Positions 1-6,718 of a stretch of DNA of 11,848 bases are shown here, one piece after another (position 1 is the stretch's first letter; each line of letters starts with the position of its first letter). The notes under the pieces were generated by a model. The model was not told the origin of the DNA, made no database searches, and saw only the letters and a program-made list of their open reading frames with translations. The position numbers and the translations under genes are program-made. The stretch comes from Cellvibrio sp. (lineage in GTDB: Bacteria; Pseudomonadota; Gammaproteobacteria; Pseudomonadales; Cellvibrionaceae): contig JAJQJO010000071.1 of the NCBI GenBank assembly GCA_021323495.1, positions 1 through 11,848 on the forward strand, written 5' to 3'.

Positions 1-944
1 TGGATATCACTGACAAGCAGTTTGGCGAGTCGATGGATAGCTTGAAAAATAATTTACTCAACAAGAAAAAGAACCATGTGTTCCGCCAGTTGTTTGGACA
101 TGCCCAGCGCCTAAGCTACAAACACCAGTGGCCCGATGAAGAGATCCTGGCGGCAGCAGCAGGTGTTACCAAAGCGGATGTGATTACTTATCATCGCGCG
201 GTAAAAGCTGACCCTTTGCTGCGCATATTCGCAGTGGGAAATTACACTGAAGCGCAAGTTCGTGAGATGGCATTACAAGCCGCTGCTCTACTGCCAGGCA
301 AGCGCTTGCCACAGGCGCGCGCTATCAATGAATACGTCACTCCTGCAGCGGGCAAACCAACCACGCTGCAAGGCGATGTGGAATTGGCCGATAGTGCAGT
401 GCTCCAGGCTTGGTTCGGTAGTAAAAAATCGGACGATGAGCAAGCGCAGCTTGCAGTATTAAACGCGCTGTTCAGCAATGCGTTTTTTATGCAATTGCGC
501 ACCCATGAACAACTGGGCTACGTGGTGACCAGCTTTAATTATCCAATTGATGATATCCCCGGTTTTATTATGTTGGTGCAAAGTTCCAATACGGATTTGC
601 CCGGTATCAAGGCACGCATGGATAAATTCCGCAAAGATTATCTCGCCGCTCTTCAGGCAACCGACGCCGCTGAAATTGAACAGGCCAAGCAGGCGATCAT
701 CGCCAATGAACTGCAAAAGCCAACTGATTTTTATGCGGAAGCTGATCGTTATTCAAACGAATTCTGGAATGCAAAATACACGTTCGATGCACGCGACCGT
801 TATTTGGCTGCGTTGCAAAAAGTTACCAAGGCGGATCTGGTAAAAATTTACCAACAGCTTTTACTGAGCGAAAAGAGCGGTAAAGCGTTGCTGCAATTGC
901 GCGGCACCAACTTTAAAACCAAACCTTTTGCACCGGTTAAATAG
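1..944 (+). CDS. M16 family zinc metallopeptidase, C-terminal part (insulinase/pitrilysin type), 5' truncated
   Basis: This is the 3' end of a gene that begins before the window; the frame is open from base 3, and the ATG at 33 is internal. About 313 residues are visible. The segment with RTHEQLGYVV followed by a GFIMLVQSS stretch matches the C-terminal inactive half of insulinase/pitrilysin peptidases, where a conserved R-x-x-EQLGY motif sits in the last M16 domain. The family comprises large (about 900-residue) zinc peptidases that enclose and cut small peptides; the bacterial enzymes are usually periplasmic. The catalytic HxxEH motif lies in the N-terminal domain and is therefore out of view, so activity and signal peptide cannot be judged. 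The reading frame closes at a TAG and is followed by a hairpin. The family call is strong; the exact orthologue is not established. Confidence 0.9.
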   Translation, partial: DITDKQFGESMDSLKNNLLNKKKNHVFRQLFGHAQRLSYKHQWPDEEILAAAAGVTKADVITYHRAVKADPLLRIFAVGNYTEAQVREMALQAAALLPGKRLPQARAINEYVTPAAGKPTTLQGDVELADSAVLQAWFGSKKSDDEQAQLAVLNALFSNAFFMQLRTHEQLGYVVTSFNYPIDDIPGFIMLVQSSNTDLPGIKARMDKFRKDYLAALQATDAAEIEQAKQAIIANELQKPTDFYAEADRYSNEFWNAKYTFDARDRYLAALQKVTKADLVKIYQQLLLSEKSGKALLQLRGTNFKTKPFAPVK

Positions 945-962
945 TGCTTCGTTATGCGGATA

Positions 963-990
963 TCGTCCCTGCATATATTTGCAGGGATGA
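963..990 (+). terminator. Hairpin downstream of the M16 peptidase gene, possible weak terminator
   Basis: The arms TCCCTGCA (966-973) and TGCAGGGA (980-987) pair perfectly around a 6-nt loop. The stem extends to about 11 bp if one G-U pair is allowed. It lies 19 bp after the stop codon of the peptidase gene. It is not followed by a run of T, so it may act as a 3'-end stabilising hairpin or a weak terminator rather than a classical intrinsic one. Confidence 0.45.
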
Positions 991-1032
991 TTGGATTAGA
1001 ATAAATCTTTTATTAATGACAGTGAGTGAAGC

Positions 1033-1338
1033 ATGAGTGATAAAAGCGATGATGATCTGTTCTGGGGTTTGGTAGAAACATTTATCGAACGAGCCAATGA
1101 TGCCTGCGAAGATGCAGATCCAGGTATCGTCAGTGCTGCGTTAATGAATGCAGCCGCGCGCTTTAATGCGTTTGTGGTCGCCCAGAGTTCGCTCGATAAA
1201 AATGAATTCGCTGAAGATGTAGAAGGCACGACTAATTATTTGAGCGGACGCTATCGCGATTTCCTCAAAGAACATATGGAAGATTATCGCGAAAATTACA
1301 CTACCTTGATTGGTAATCGGGAAGTGCCAGAAGAGTAG
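1033..1338 (+). CDS. DUF3144 family small protein
   Basis: A 101-residue acidic, soluble protein with no signal peptide or membrane segment. The N-terminal part (FWGLVETFIERANDAC) and the central SAALMNAAARFNAFVVA stretch at about residues 37-53 are the hallmark of the DUF3144 family, conserved in proteobacteria and without a known function. The tail is acidic and helix-rich, ending in a short extension after the domain. The start ATG has a GTGAG-like Shine-Dalgarno about 7 bp upstream and no better upstream start in frame. It is probably monocistronic: a hairpin precedes it and a strong terminator follows about 35 bp after the stop. No functional link to the neighbouring peptidase or flavodoxin is evident. 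Confidence 0.85.
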   Translation: MSDKSDDDLFWGLVETFIERANDACEDADPGIVSAALMNAAARFNAFVVAQSSLDKNEFAEDVEGTTNYLSGRYRDFLKEHMEDYRENYTTLIGNREVPEE

Positions 1339-1373
1339 ATAAGTATTTTTCGCCTACACCACAAGTGACATTC

Positions 1374-1398
1374 GAGCGACCATGGGTCGCTTTTTTTT
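1374..1398 (+). terminator. Intrinsic terminator after the DUF3144 gene
   Basis: GCGACC (1376-1381) pairs with GGTCGC (1385-1390) around a tight ATG loop and is followed at once by eight T (1391-1398). An A-T pair extends the stem at its base. This is a textbook rho-independent terminator and separates the DUF3144 gene from the flavodoxin unit. Confidence 0.88.
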
Positions 1399-1522
1399 AA
1401 CTATCAATCAACAACTGATAAGCGCGCCAATTATTATCGTCCCCGCAACATAGATGATGCGCGTGACAGGTAAACGACGTCGGCGACCCCCGCTTGATAT
1501 GAACTTTTGCGCCGCTTAAAAT

Positions 1523-1569
1523 TCAAATGAGAATTAATGTCATTTGTATTGATAGTTATTCTCATTTGA
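1523..1569 (+). promoter_or_regulatory. 12-bp inverted repeat containing two Fur-box-like sites upstream of the flavodoxin gene
   Basis: TCAAATGAGAAT (1523-1534) and ATTCTCATTTGA (1558-1569) are perfect inverted repeats. Each arm is part of a site resembling the 7-1-7 Fur consensus (TGATAAT-n-ATTATCA). TGATAGT-T-ATTCTCA at 1550-1564 matches 12 of 14 positions, and TGAGAAT-T-AATGTCA at 1528-1542 matches 11 of 14. Their centres are 22 bp apart, about two helical turns, so two repressor dimers could bind the same face. The right site overlaps the predicted -35 element. Flavodoxins commonly replace ferredoxin under iron shortage and several are Fur-controlled, so the context fits. The assignment to Fur is inferred from consensus matching by eye. 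Confidence 0.6.
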
Positions 1570-1578
1570 GGGTATGAT
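1549..1578 (+). promoter_or_regulatory. Predicted sigma-70 promoter of the flavodoxin operon
   Basis: TTGATA (1549-1554, 5 of 6 to TTGACA) is followed after 18 bp by TATGAT (1573-1578, 5 of 6 to TATAAT). Transcription would begin near 1585 and give a leader of about 28 nt holding the AGGAG site at 1601-1605. The -10 element contains the upstream in-frame ATG at 1574, which argues that this ATG is not translated. Confidence 0.55.
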
Positions 1579-1612
1579 TGGCTCCTCGTTGGACGGCTTC
1601 AGGAGCCTCGTT

Positions 1613-2158
1613 ATGACAAAACTTGCACATATTGGCTTGGTGTTTGGTACCGATACTGGCAACACCGAAGAAGTCGGTGGAAAGATCGCCAAAGCATTGC
1701 GCGCCTATGGTTATACGGTGGACATGATGAATGTCACCGAGGTGACTTCAGTGACATTGCAGCAATACAAATTTTTAATTATGGGAATTCCCACCTGGGA
1801 TTTCGGTGGTATCCAGGAAGACTGGGAAGATTTTGAGGCAGATTTGCAACTTGCAGATTTATCGGAAGCTGTTGTTGCGCTCTATGGCTTGGGCGACCAA
1901 CGGGGTTACGGCGATTATTTTGTCGATGCTATGGGCTGGTTATACGAACGGGTTTTAGCAACCGGTGCAGAAGTGGTCGGGCACTGGCCAACCCAAAGCT
2001 ACAATGTTGCTGCATCACTGGCATTTAATGAAAATAAAACGGAATTTTGTGGCTTGGCAATTGATGAAGACCAGCAATTCGAATTGACTGATAGCCGCGT
2101 ACAAGCCTGGGTCAAGCAAATCGTGGCTGAATACCAACGCTGCGCTTTGGCATCTTGA
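1613..2158 (+). CDS. fldB: Long-chain flavodoxin, FldB type
   Basis: A soluble cytoplasmic FMN protein that carries single electrons at low potential, replacing ferredoxin in redox pathways. At 181 residues it has the length of long-chain flavodoxins. The phosphate-binding loop T13-D-T15-G-N-T18 is intact. The 60s loop reads IPTWDFGGIQEDWEDF with W62, and the 90s loop reads YGLGDQRGYGDYF with Y99; these would sandwich the flavin. The IPTWDFG and YGLGDQ wording resembles FldB more than FldA. I place the start at 1613 because AGGAG sits 7 bp upstream and the domain begins there; an in-frame ATG at 1574 would lie inside the predicted -10 box. The gene is first in a likely two-gene operon behind Fur-like sites. 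The flavodoxin call is near certain; the FldB assignment is from remembered family sequences. Confidence 0.92.
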   Translation: MTKLAHIGLVFGTDTGNTEEVGGKIAKALRAYGYTVDMMNVTEVTSVTLQQYKFLIMGIPTWDFGGIQEDWEDFEADLQLADLSEAVVALYGLGDQRGYGDYFVDAMGWLYERVLATGAEVVGHWPTQSYNVAASLAFNENKTEFCGLAIDEDQQFELTDSRVQAWVKQIVAEYQRCALAS

Positions 2159-2168
2159 GGCGGTAAAT

Positions 2169-2630
2169 ATGGATGCTAATGAAACGGATTCAACCATCGA
2201 TGCGGCTGTAAAAACAAAGCAGCAACAATTTTTAGCAAGAACCATCCATCGCTGGCAGTTTTTGTTGACGGGAGCGCGTGCCGAGCTGCATGCACAGGAT
2301 TGGTCTGCGGCGATCGATATTTATCAGGATGCCCATGCGCTCGCTGAATTTTTAGTCCACATCGCCGATTGCAAAAATTGTGCGATAAAAAACTATGTGC
2401 GCACACTGATCGAATACGGCTATATCCTGTGTAAAAGCGGCCGGCCTGGTATGCTCAGCCCCTTAATTGAACTCGCTCACCAAACGCTTTTATGTTACGC
2501 GACCCCTCGTCTGGCGGAGCAATTGTTAAAACCGGTACTGAGTTTGGTGGAAGCAAATAATTGGCAACGCGATTTATGGATCAATCAATTATTCGCGGGC
2601 GATGCAGTACAGCAGGGGACAGTGCATTAA
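2169..2630 (+). CDS. Unrecognised helical protein in the flavodoxin operon
   Basis: A 153-residue protein that I do not recognise. It has no signal peptide or obvious membrane segment and appears almost entirely helical. Residues 32-65 (a WQFLLTGARAEL helix, then DWSAAIDIYQDAHALAEFL) have the spacing of a tetratricopeptide-like helix pair, but no clear TPR consensus is met. C68 and C71 form a CxxC pair (DCKNC), with further cysteines at C88 and C109. The start lies 10 bp after the flavodoxin stop with a GAGG site overlapping that stop codon, so the two genes are probably translated from one message and share the putative Fur-controlled promoter. The context suggests a role during iron limitation or in redox metabolism; that is inference only. 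Confidence 0.75.
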   Translation: MDANETDSTIDAAVKTKQQQFLARTIHRWQFLLTGARAELHAQDWSAAIDIYQDAHALAEFLVHIADCKNCAIKNYVRTLIEYGYILCKSGRPGMLSPLIELAHQTLLCYATPRLAEQLLKPVLSLVEANNWQRDLWINQLFAGDAVQQGTVH

Positions 2631-2710
2631 AAACGGCCTGGATTACTCATATTTTTTTGTGCCAGTTGTGCTACAAGCGCAGTGCAGGGATAGCAGTAAA
2701 AAAATGTTTG

Positions 2711-2739
2711 TTATCTCAAACGCCAACCCCTGCTAGAAT
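2711..2739 (+). promoter_or_regulatory. Possible promoter of the solute-binding protein gene
   Basis: TAGAAT (2734-2739) is a good -10 hexamer, with TTATCT (2711-2716) a poor -35 at 17-bp spacing. It lies in the 144-bp gap before the next gene. The 12 bases from 2736, GAATTAATCTCA, differ at one position from part of the left Fur-like site before the flavodoxin gene. A transcript would start near 2747, leaving a short leader that includes the GGGAG ribosome-binding site. Confidence 0.35.
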
Positions 2740-2774
2740 TAATCTCATAACGACACCCTTAATGGGAGCGTGTT

Positions 2775-3662
2775 ATGAGAGTTCGAGCAACTAAAGTTTT
2801 ATTGGTTATATCCTTGCTCTTTTACATACTGCCTTTGCGCATGGCACAGGCAGATGTCCCGTTGATAGTCAAATATCTGGGCAACAACACCACCTCCATC
2901 AGTGAAGATTATTACCTCGCTATTATTGATGCTGCACTGAAAATTACTGAATCGACCCACGGCCCATATCAGCTTGTGTTTACGCGCGAACAGCTCAGTT
3001 CCGAGCGCAAGCATGATTTATTGGTGGCGGGCGAAAGGGTGAATGTCGATCGGCTAGTGGGCTTTCCCAATCAAAAAGGTCCCCGTGAAGGTTTGATTCG
3101 TATCGGCCTGCCTGTGCTGAACGGTTTTATGGGTTACCGCATTTTATTAATCAGGAAAGAAGACCAGGCGCGCTTTAGCGATATCAAAACACTTGAAGAT
3201 TTGCATAAGTTGCCTATGGGTTTTGGTAAAGGTTGGGAGGGACATGTCTATAAACACAATGGCTTTACCGTCACTGAGCCGCTCAACATCACGCTGTTGT
3301 TAAAAATGCTTGCGGGCAAACGTTACTTTTTTGTGCCGCTCAGTGTGGTAGAAATTGATGATCGCTATGAAATCGATGATAAACGAGTTGATAACCTTGT
3401 CCCTGAGCAAACCTTACTGATTTACATGCCCTTGCCAGTTTATTTTTATGTCAGCCCCGGGCAGCCCGTATTGGCTGCCCGTTTAACCCTGGGGCTGGAA
3501 TATCTGCAGGAAAATGGACAATTGGATAACATTTTTAAAGATCATTTCGGTGATCGATTAAAACGTTTGCATTTGTCCGAGCGCACTTTGATTGAACTAT
3601 CCAATCCGGATGATGATGGTTCGCTGGGAATAGTGAATCATGAATTATTAAGGCGCTTCTGA
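2775..3662 (+). CDS. Exported solute-binding protein-like (SBP_bac_3 type), orphan
   Basis: A 295-residue protein with a signal peptide: positive residues R2, R4 and K7, a hydrophobic core at about 8-20, and a likely cleavage after A24-Q-A26. The mature part follows the layout of periplasmic amino-acid-binding-like proteins: a first lobe, a central IRIGLPVLNGFMGYRILLIRK segment, an FSDIKTLEDLHKLPMGFGKGW hinge-like motif, and a late YFYVSPGQP segment followed by a helix with GLEYLQENGQLDNIF. Such proteins bind small solutes for ABC importers or serve as sensory domains. No permease or ATPase gene lies nearby, so the partner is unknown. GGGAG 6 bp before the ATG supports the start. It is convergent with the Nudix gene. 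The fold-level call is good; the ligand is not predictable. Confidence 0.75.
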   Translation: MRVRATKVLLVISLLFYILPLRMAQADVPLIVKYLGNNTTSISEDYYLAIIDAALKITESTHGPYQLVFTREQLSSERKHDLLVAGERVNVDRLVGFPNQKGPREGLIRIGLPVLNGFMGYRILLIRKEDQARFSDIKTLEDLHKLPMGFGKGWEGHVYKHNGFTVTEPLNITLLLKMLAGKRYFFVPLSVVEIDDRYEIDDKRVDNLVPEQTLLIYMPLPVYFYVSPGQPVLAARLTLGLEYLQENGQLDNIFKDHFGDRLKRLHLSERTLIELSNPDDDGSLGIVNHELLRRF

Positions 3663-3677
3663 ATTATTAAGGGCTTC
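3641..3677 (+). repeat. Imperfect tandem duplication across the stop codon of the solute-binding protein gene
   Basis: A 19-base unit (3641-3659) is followed directly by an 18-base copy (3660-3677) that differs by loss of one C. Both begin TGAATTATTAAGG. The stop codon of the upstream gene is the TGA that opens the second copy. A weaker third similarity (AAGGGGCTCTG) follows just downstream. The structure is consistent with replication slippage. Confidence 0.8.
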
Positions 3678-3725
3678 TGTAAGGGGCTCTGTGAAAGACA
3701 CGTTCATTAGCCAGCGATTTATCGG

Positions 3726-4307
3726 TCATACGCATAGATTGTGTAATTTTGCATATTGCAACAGCATTATGGTTTTGCCGTCCACTATTTCACCCGCTTC
3801 AATCATGGCGTAAGCGTCGTTAAAATTGAGTTCCAGCACCTGGATATTTTCCTGTTCATGTTCCAATCCACCGCCCTCGGACACTTTCATTGCATCGCTG
3901 TATTCGGCAATAAAAAAATACAAAATTTCGGTTACCGAACCTGGTGACATATAGGCCTGGAATATTTTTTTTACTTTTTCGATTTGGTATCCCGTCTCTT
4001 CTTGCGCTTCTTTTCTGATGCAATCTTCAGCATTGTTTGTATCCAGCAACCCTGCACAGGTTTCAATTAACATGCCATCCCGATTACCATTTACATAAGT
4101 GGGCAAGCGAAACTGGCGGGTCAATATTACTGTCCCCTTCTCCAGGTTATAAAGCAGTATGGTTGAACCATTACCCCGGTCATAAGCCTCACGTTCCTGT
4201 CGCTCCCAATTGCCATTTGGCTTTTGATACTCAAAAGAATATTTATTCAGGGTGTACCAGTTATCTGAAAGCAATGTTTTGCTGAGGTTTCTAATTTTTT
4301 CATTCAT
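3726..4307 (-). CDS. nudK: GDP-mannose pyrophosphatase NudK-type Nudix hydrolase
   Basis: A 193-residue cytoplasmic Nudix enzyme; the family hydrolyses GDP-mannose to mannose 1-phosphate and GMP. The sequence aligns along its length with NudK as I know it: LLSDNWYTL near the N-terminus, the REAYDRGNGSTILLYN strand, RQFR, the YMSPGSVTE loop, FFIAEYSD and the C-terminal EIVDGKT. The Nudix box runs from G86 to Y107, with K99-E100 and E103-E104 retained for metal binding. N92 stands where the box usually has its first glutamate. I chose the ATG at 4307 because AAGG lies 8 bp upstream and the length then fits the 191-residue family; two upstream in-frame ATGs lack a ribosome-binding site. The gene stands alone, divergent from the xdhC-like gene. 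Confidence 0.9.
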   Translation of the reverse strand: MNEKIRNLSKTLLSDNWYTLNKYSFEYQKPNGNWERQEREAYDRGNGSTILLYNLEKGTVILTRQFRLPTYVNGNRDGMLIETCAGLLDTNNAEDCIRKEAQEETGYQIEKVKKIFQAYMSPGSVTEILYFFIAEYSDAMKVSEGGGLEHEQENIQVLELNFNDAYAMIEAGEIVDGKTIMLLQYAKLHNLCV

Positions 4308-4471
4308 AACAATTACCTTTTTCATTCGTTGTGAGAGGGGCGGCAAGCGCCATTATGCCATTTGTCATCGAGCTGTTTAGTTTTGTTAATTCACCTTTCT
4401 TTATCCCGGTGTCGGTGGGATTATCTGTCGGCTTGACGGTCTGATAAGTCAAAATATAAGGATGCCTGTCT

Positions 4472-5572
4472 ATGTCCAATCATTTTTATCACTTGCTTGC
4501 CACCTGGTTGCCGCTGAAAGACGAGGCCAATTGGGTATTGGGCGCGGTGATTGATACGCGCGGCTCTGTCTATCGCAAAACCGGTGCATTGATGTTGCTG
4601 AGCGACGCGGGGCATCAGTTAGGGTTATTAAGCGGCGGCTGTATAGAATCAGATTTGTTGTTGCAAGCGCGCAAGGTCGTTGCATTGGGCAAATCACGCA
4701 CCCTGGTTTACGACGCCGCTGATGACAGTAATATCGCGTGGCGCCTTGGTATAGGTTGCGGCGGTGCAGCGGAAATTTTGTTGCATCCCTGTAATGCACA
4801 AAATAATTTTCTTCAATTGCCCGCTGTGTTGTCCTGTTTGCAACGGCAACAGGCGTGCCATTTTGAATTGCAGATTGAGCATGCACGCGCAAATTTTGCA
4901 CCTTGTGTACGGGCGTTTTCCCAACGCCAACATGGCAGTTTACAGCCTGGTTCTATTACGTCAGGTTCGATGCAGTCCGCAAGTAGCGATGGTAAACAAG
5001 TCCTCGCCACCCTGATTAATCCGCTGCCACATTTATTAATTCTCGGCAGCGGTGTGGATGTAATTCCCCTGTGTCAATTGGCGCTCGTACTGGGTTGGCG
5101 CGTGACCCTGGCCGATCAGCGTTTAAATGCAGGCAAACGTACAAACTTTCCGGCCGGCATAACCGCGCTCACCCTGTCTGCTGCGGAATTGGAAAACGAG
5201 TTATTGCAACAAATCGATGGTGTCATTATCGCCCATCACAATATGCGTTTGGATGCAGCCGCAGTGGCAGAATTGCAAACGCGGGAATTAACCAATCCTT
5301 ATATCGGCCTGCTTGGTCCGGCCAAACGCAAAGCAGAGGTGCTGGCCACGGCGGGATTAAATGAAATGCAGCTGCGCTATGCCGTGACCGGACCTATGGG
5401 GCTGGCACTGGGTGGCGATTTACCGGAAAGCATTGCGCTCTCGGCATTGGCAGAATGTCACGCGCATATTTTTGGCAGTAGCGCGGTGCCCCTAAGTGAA
5501 ATGGTAATGCAACCATTCGCTGCAACCAGAACAGACGGGTTAAATTTTTCTGTGAGCCTGGGAGAACAATGA
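4472..5572 (+). CDS. XdhC-type molybdenum cofactor insertion chaperone
   Basis: A 366-residue cytoplasmic protein of the XdhC/CoxI family. Members bind molybdenum cofactor, have it sulfurated and deliver it to a partner molybdenum hydroxylase. The N-terminal domain shows GSVYRKTGALMLL (31-43), SGGCIE (54-59) and the IGCGGAAEILL segment with C96. After a variable, low-complexity linker (about 150-180) comes a Rossmann-like domain with LILGSGVDVIPL (189-200). It ends with GLLGPAKRK (279-287) and PMGLALGGDLPESIALSALAE (308-328), all family signatures. An AAGGA site 9 bp upstream fixes the start. Its stop overlaps the next gene by 4 bp, and the enzyme subunits lie just downstream, so its client is most likely the hydroxylase encoded here. 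Confidence 0.9.
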   Translation: MSNHFYHLLATWLPLKDEANWVLGAVIDTRGSVYRKTGALMLLSDAGHQLGLLSGGCIESDLLLQARKVVALGKSRTLVYDAADDSNIAWRLGIGCGGAAEILLHPCNAQNNFLQLPAVLSCLQRQQACHFELQIEHARANFAPCVRAFSQRQHGSLQPGSITSGSMQSASSDGKQVLATLINPLPHLLILGSGVDVIPLCQLALVLGWRVTLADQRLNAGKRTNFPAGITALTLSAAELENELLQQIDGVIIAHHNMRLDAAAVAELQTRELTNPYIGLLGPAKRKAEVLATAGLNEMQLRYAVTGPMGLALGGDLPESIALSALAECHAHIFGSSAVPLSEMVMQPFAATRTDGLNFSVSLGEQ

Positions 5573-6195
5573 TGAACGAAAAAATAATAATCGATTGCCT
5601 TATCCTGGCGGCGGGCAGCGCAAGCCGTTTTGGTTGCTGTAAACAATTGGCGGATTGGCACGGGCGGCCTTTGTTGGCTGCCTGTATTGCCACGGCGCGC
5701 ACGCTTGCGCCAGCGCATCTCTATGTGGTGGGTGGGGCGTTTTACCCACAGTTATTGCAGGCGCTACCGGAGTTGGATGCAAAGCCAAAACGGCGTACAG
5801 CAAAAGCAATTGAGTTACTGGAATACCGTGCGTGGGATTTGGGTGTGGGAAATTCGCTCGCATTTGGTGTGAAGCAATTACAGAACAGTAATCCAGTATT
5901 GGTATTGTTGGCTGATCAACCACTCATCAGCGCGCAGGATTTGCGTAATCTATATCGCGCCTGGCGTAAGCAACCAGAAAAAATTGCCTGTGCCAGTTTT
6001 TCCAATACCTTGGGTGTGCCCGCTATTTTTCCTGCGAAATTTAAAGCCCGGTTATATGAATGCCGGGGCGATCGCGGGGCAAAAAACATACTGCTGCAAA
6101 ACGCCAATAATGTTGTGCCTGTGGCTATGCCCTCAGCCGAATTTGATATCGATACTCCCGCCGATCTTACTACCTATCTAAAAAAAGCTATATAA
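5569..6195 (+). CDS. MocA/MobA-like molybdopterin nucleotidyltransferase
   Basis: A 208-residue nucleotidyltransferase of the MobA-like NTP transferase family. It retains the nucleotide-binding loop LAAGSASRFGCCK (13-25, with G16, R20 and K25), the metal-binding aspartate D116 in LLADQPLI, the GVP segment (149-151), GDRGAK (167-172) and FDIDTPADL near the C-terminus. The LAAG loop (rather than LAGG) and the partnership with an XdhC protein favour MocA-type activity, which joins CMP to molybdopterin; hydroxylases of this class commonly carry the cytosine dinucleotide form. GTP use, as in MobA, is less likely but not excluded. Translation is probably coupled to the xdhC-like gene through the ATGA overlap; a second in-frame ATG follows immediately at 5572. 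Confidence 0.85.
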   Translation: MMNEKIIIDCLILAAGSASRFGCCKQLADWHGRPLLAACIATARTLAPAHLYVVGGAFYPQLLQALPELDAKPKRRTAKAIELLEYRAWDLGVGNSLAFGVKQLQNSNPVLVLLADQPLISAQDLRNLYRAWRKQPEKIACASFSNTLGVPAIFPAKFKARLYECRGDRGAKNILLQNANNVVPVAMPSAEFDIDTPADLTTYLKKAI

Positions 6196-6250
6196 AACAT
6201 TTTAAAAGTAACCGTTTGTTAGTTGATTGAATTTTGCAAAGGAGCTCTAC

Positions 6251-6718
6251 ATGATTTCGCTTACGATTAATGGCAAAACCCACGAACTGGACATAGATCC
6301 GGATACGCCTTTGCTCTGGGCATTGCGCGATGAATTAAATATGACAGGAACCAAACTGGGATGCGGCATGGCACTTTGCGGCGCATGTACCGTGCATATG
6401 AATGGCAATCCCACTCGTGCCTGTAGTTTGCCAATTTCTGCGGCGGCGGGAGCGAAAATTGAAACAATTGACGGCATTAACTCACCGGCATTCCAGGCAG
6501 TACAACAAGCATGGCGTGAACTGGATGTAGTGCAATGTGGTTATTGCCAATCGGGACAAATCATGTCGGCCACCGCGCTATTGCAAACCAATAAAAAACC
6601 AACCGATGCAGAAATCGATGTGGCGATGAGTGGCAACCTCTGCCGCTGCGCTACCTATCAGCGAATTCGCGGTGCGATTCATCAAGCTGCCGATAATTTG
6701 GGAGGGAAGGCCAAATGA
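6251..6718 (+). CDS. Small 2Fe-2S subunit of a molybdenum hydroxylase (IorA/aldehyde oxidase type)
   Basis: A 155-residue electron-transfer subunit with two 2Fe-2S sites. The plant-ferredoxin-type cluster is bound by C38, C43, C46 and C58 (C-x4-C-x2-C-x11-C). The second, helical domain supplies C96 and C99 (CGYC) and C131 and C133 (CRC). All eight ligands are present. The fold and order are those of the small subunits of xanthine dehydrogenase-family enzymes such as isoquinoline 1-oxidoreductase. I start at 6251, where AAAGGAG lies 6 bp upstream; an ATG at 6227 adds eight residues without such a site. There is no signal peptide, so it presumably folds in the cytoplasm and is exported as a complex with the Tat-bearing large subunit, whose gene overlaps it by 4 bp. 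Confidence 0.93.
   Translation: MISLTINGKTHELDIDPDTPLLWALRDELNMTGTKLGCGMALCGACTVHMNGNPTRACSLPISAAAGAKIETIDGINSPAFQAVQQAWRELDVVQCGYCQSGQIMSATALLQTNKKPTDAEIDVAMSGNLCRCATYQRIRGAIHQAADNLGGKAK

Noticed and set aside
1475..1482. CGACGTCG palindrome in the spacer before the flavodoxin gene
   Set aside because: An 8-bp palindrome is expected by chance at this scale and it is not placed near the promoter elements.
1574..1612. Upstream ATG extending the flavodoxin by 13 residues
   Set aside because: It has no ribosome-binding site, lies inside the predicted -10 element and adds residues before the normal start of the domain, whereas the ATG at 1613 has AGGAG at ideal spacing.
4404..4422. ATCCC/GGGAT inverted repeat between nudK and the xdhC-like gene
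   Set aside because: The arms are only 5 bp with a 9-nt loop and no T run; too weak to call a terminator or an operator.
4433..4460. TTGACG, 16 bp, TATAAG as a promoter for the xdhC-like gene
   Set aside because: The hexamers match well, but the -10 overlaps the AAGGA ribosome-binding site and the transcript would start about 5 bp before the ATG, losing that site. Either the start of transcription lies further upstream or the match is accidental.
4764..5015. Open frames on both strands inside the xdhC-like gene and similar overlapping frames elsewhere
   Set aside because: They lie within strongly recognisable genes, lack ribosome-binding sites and have no recognisable protein features; they are by-products of the real coding frames.
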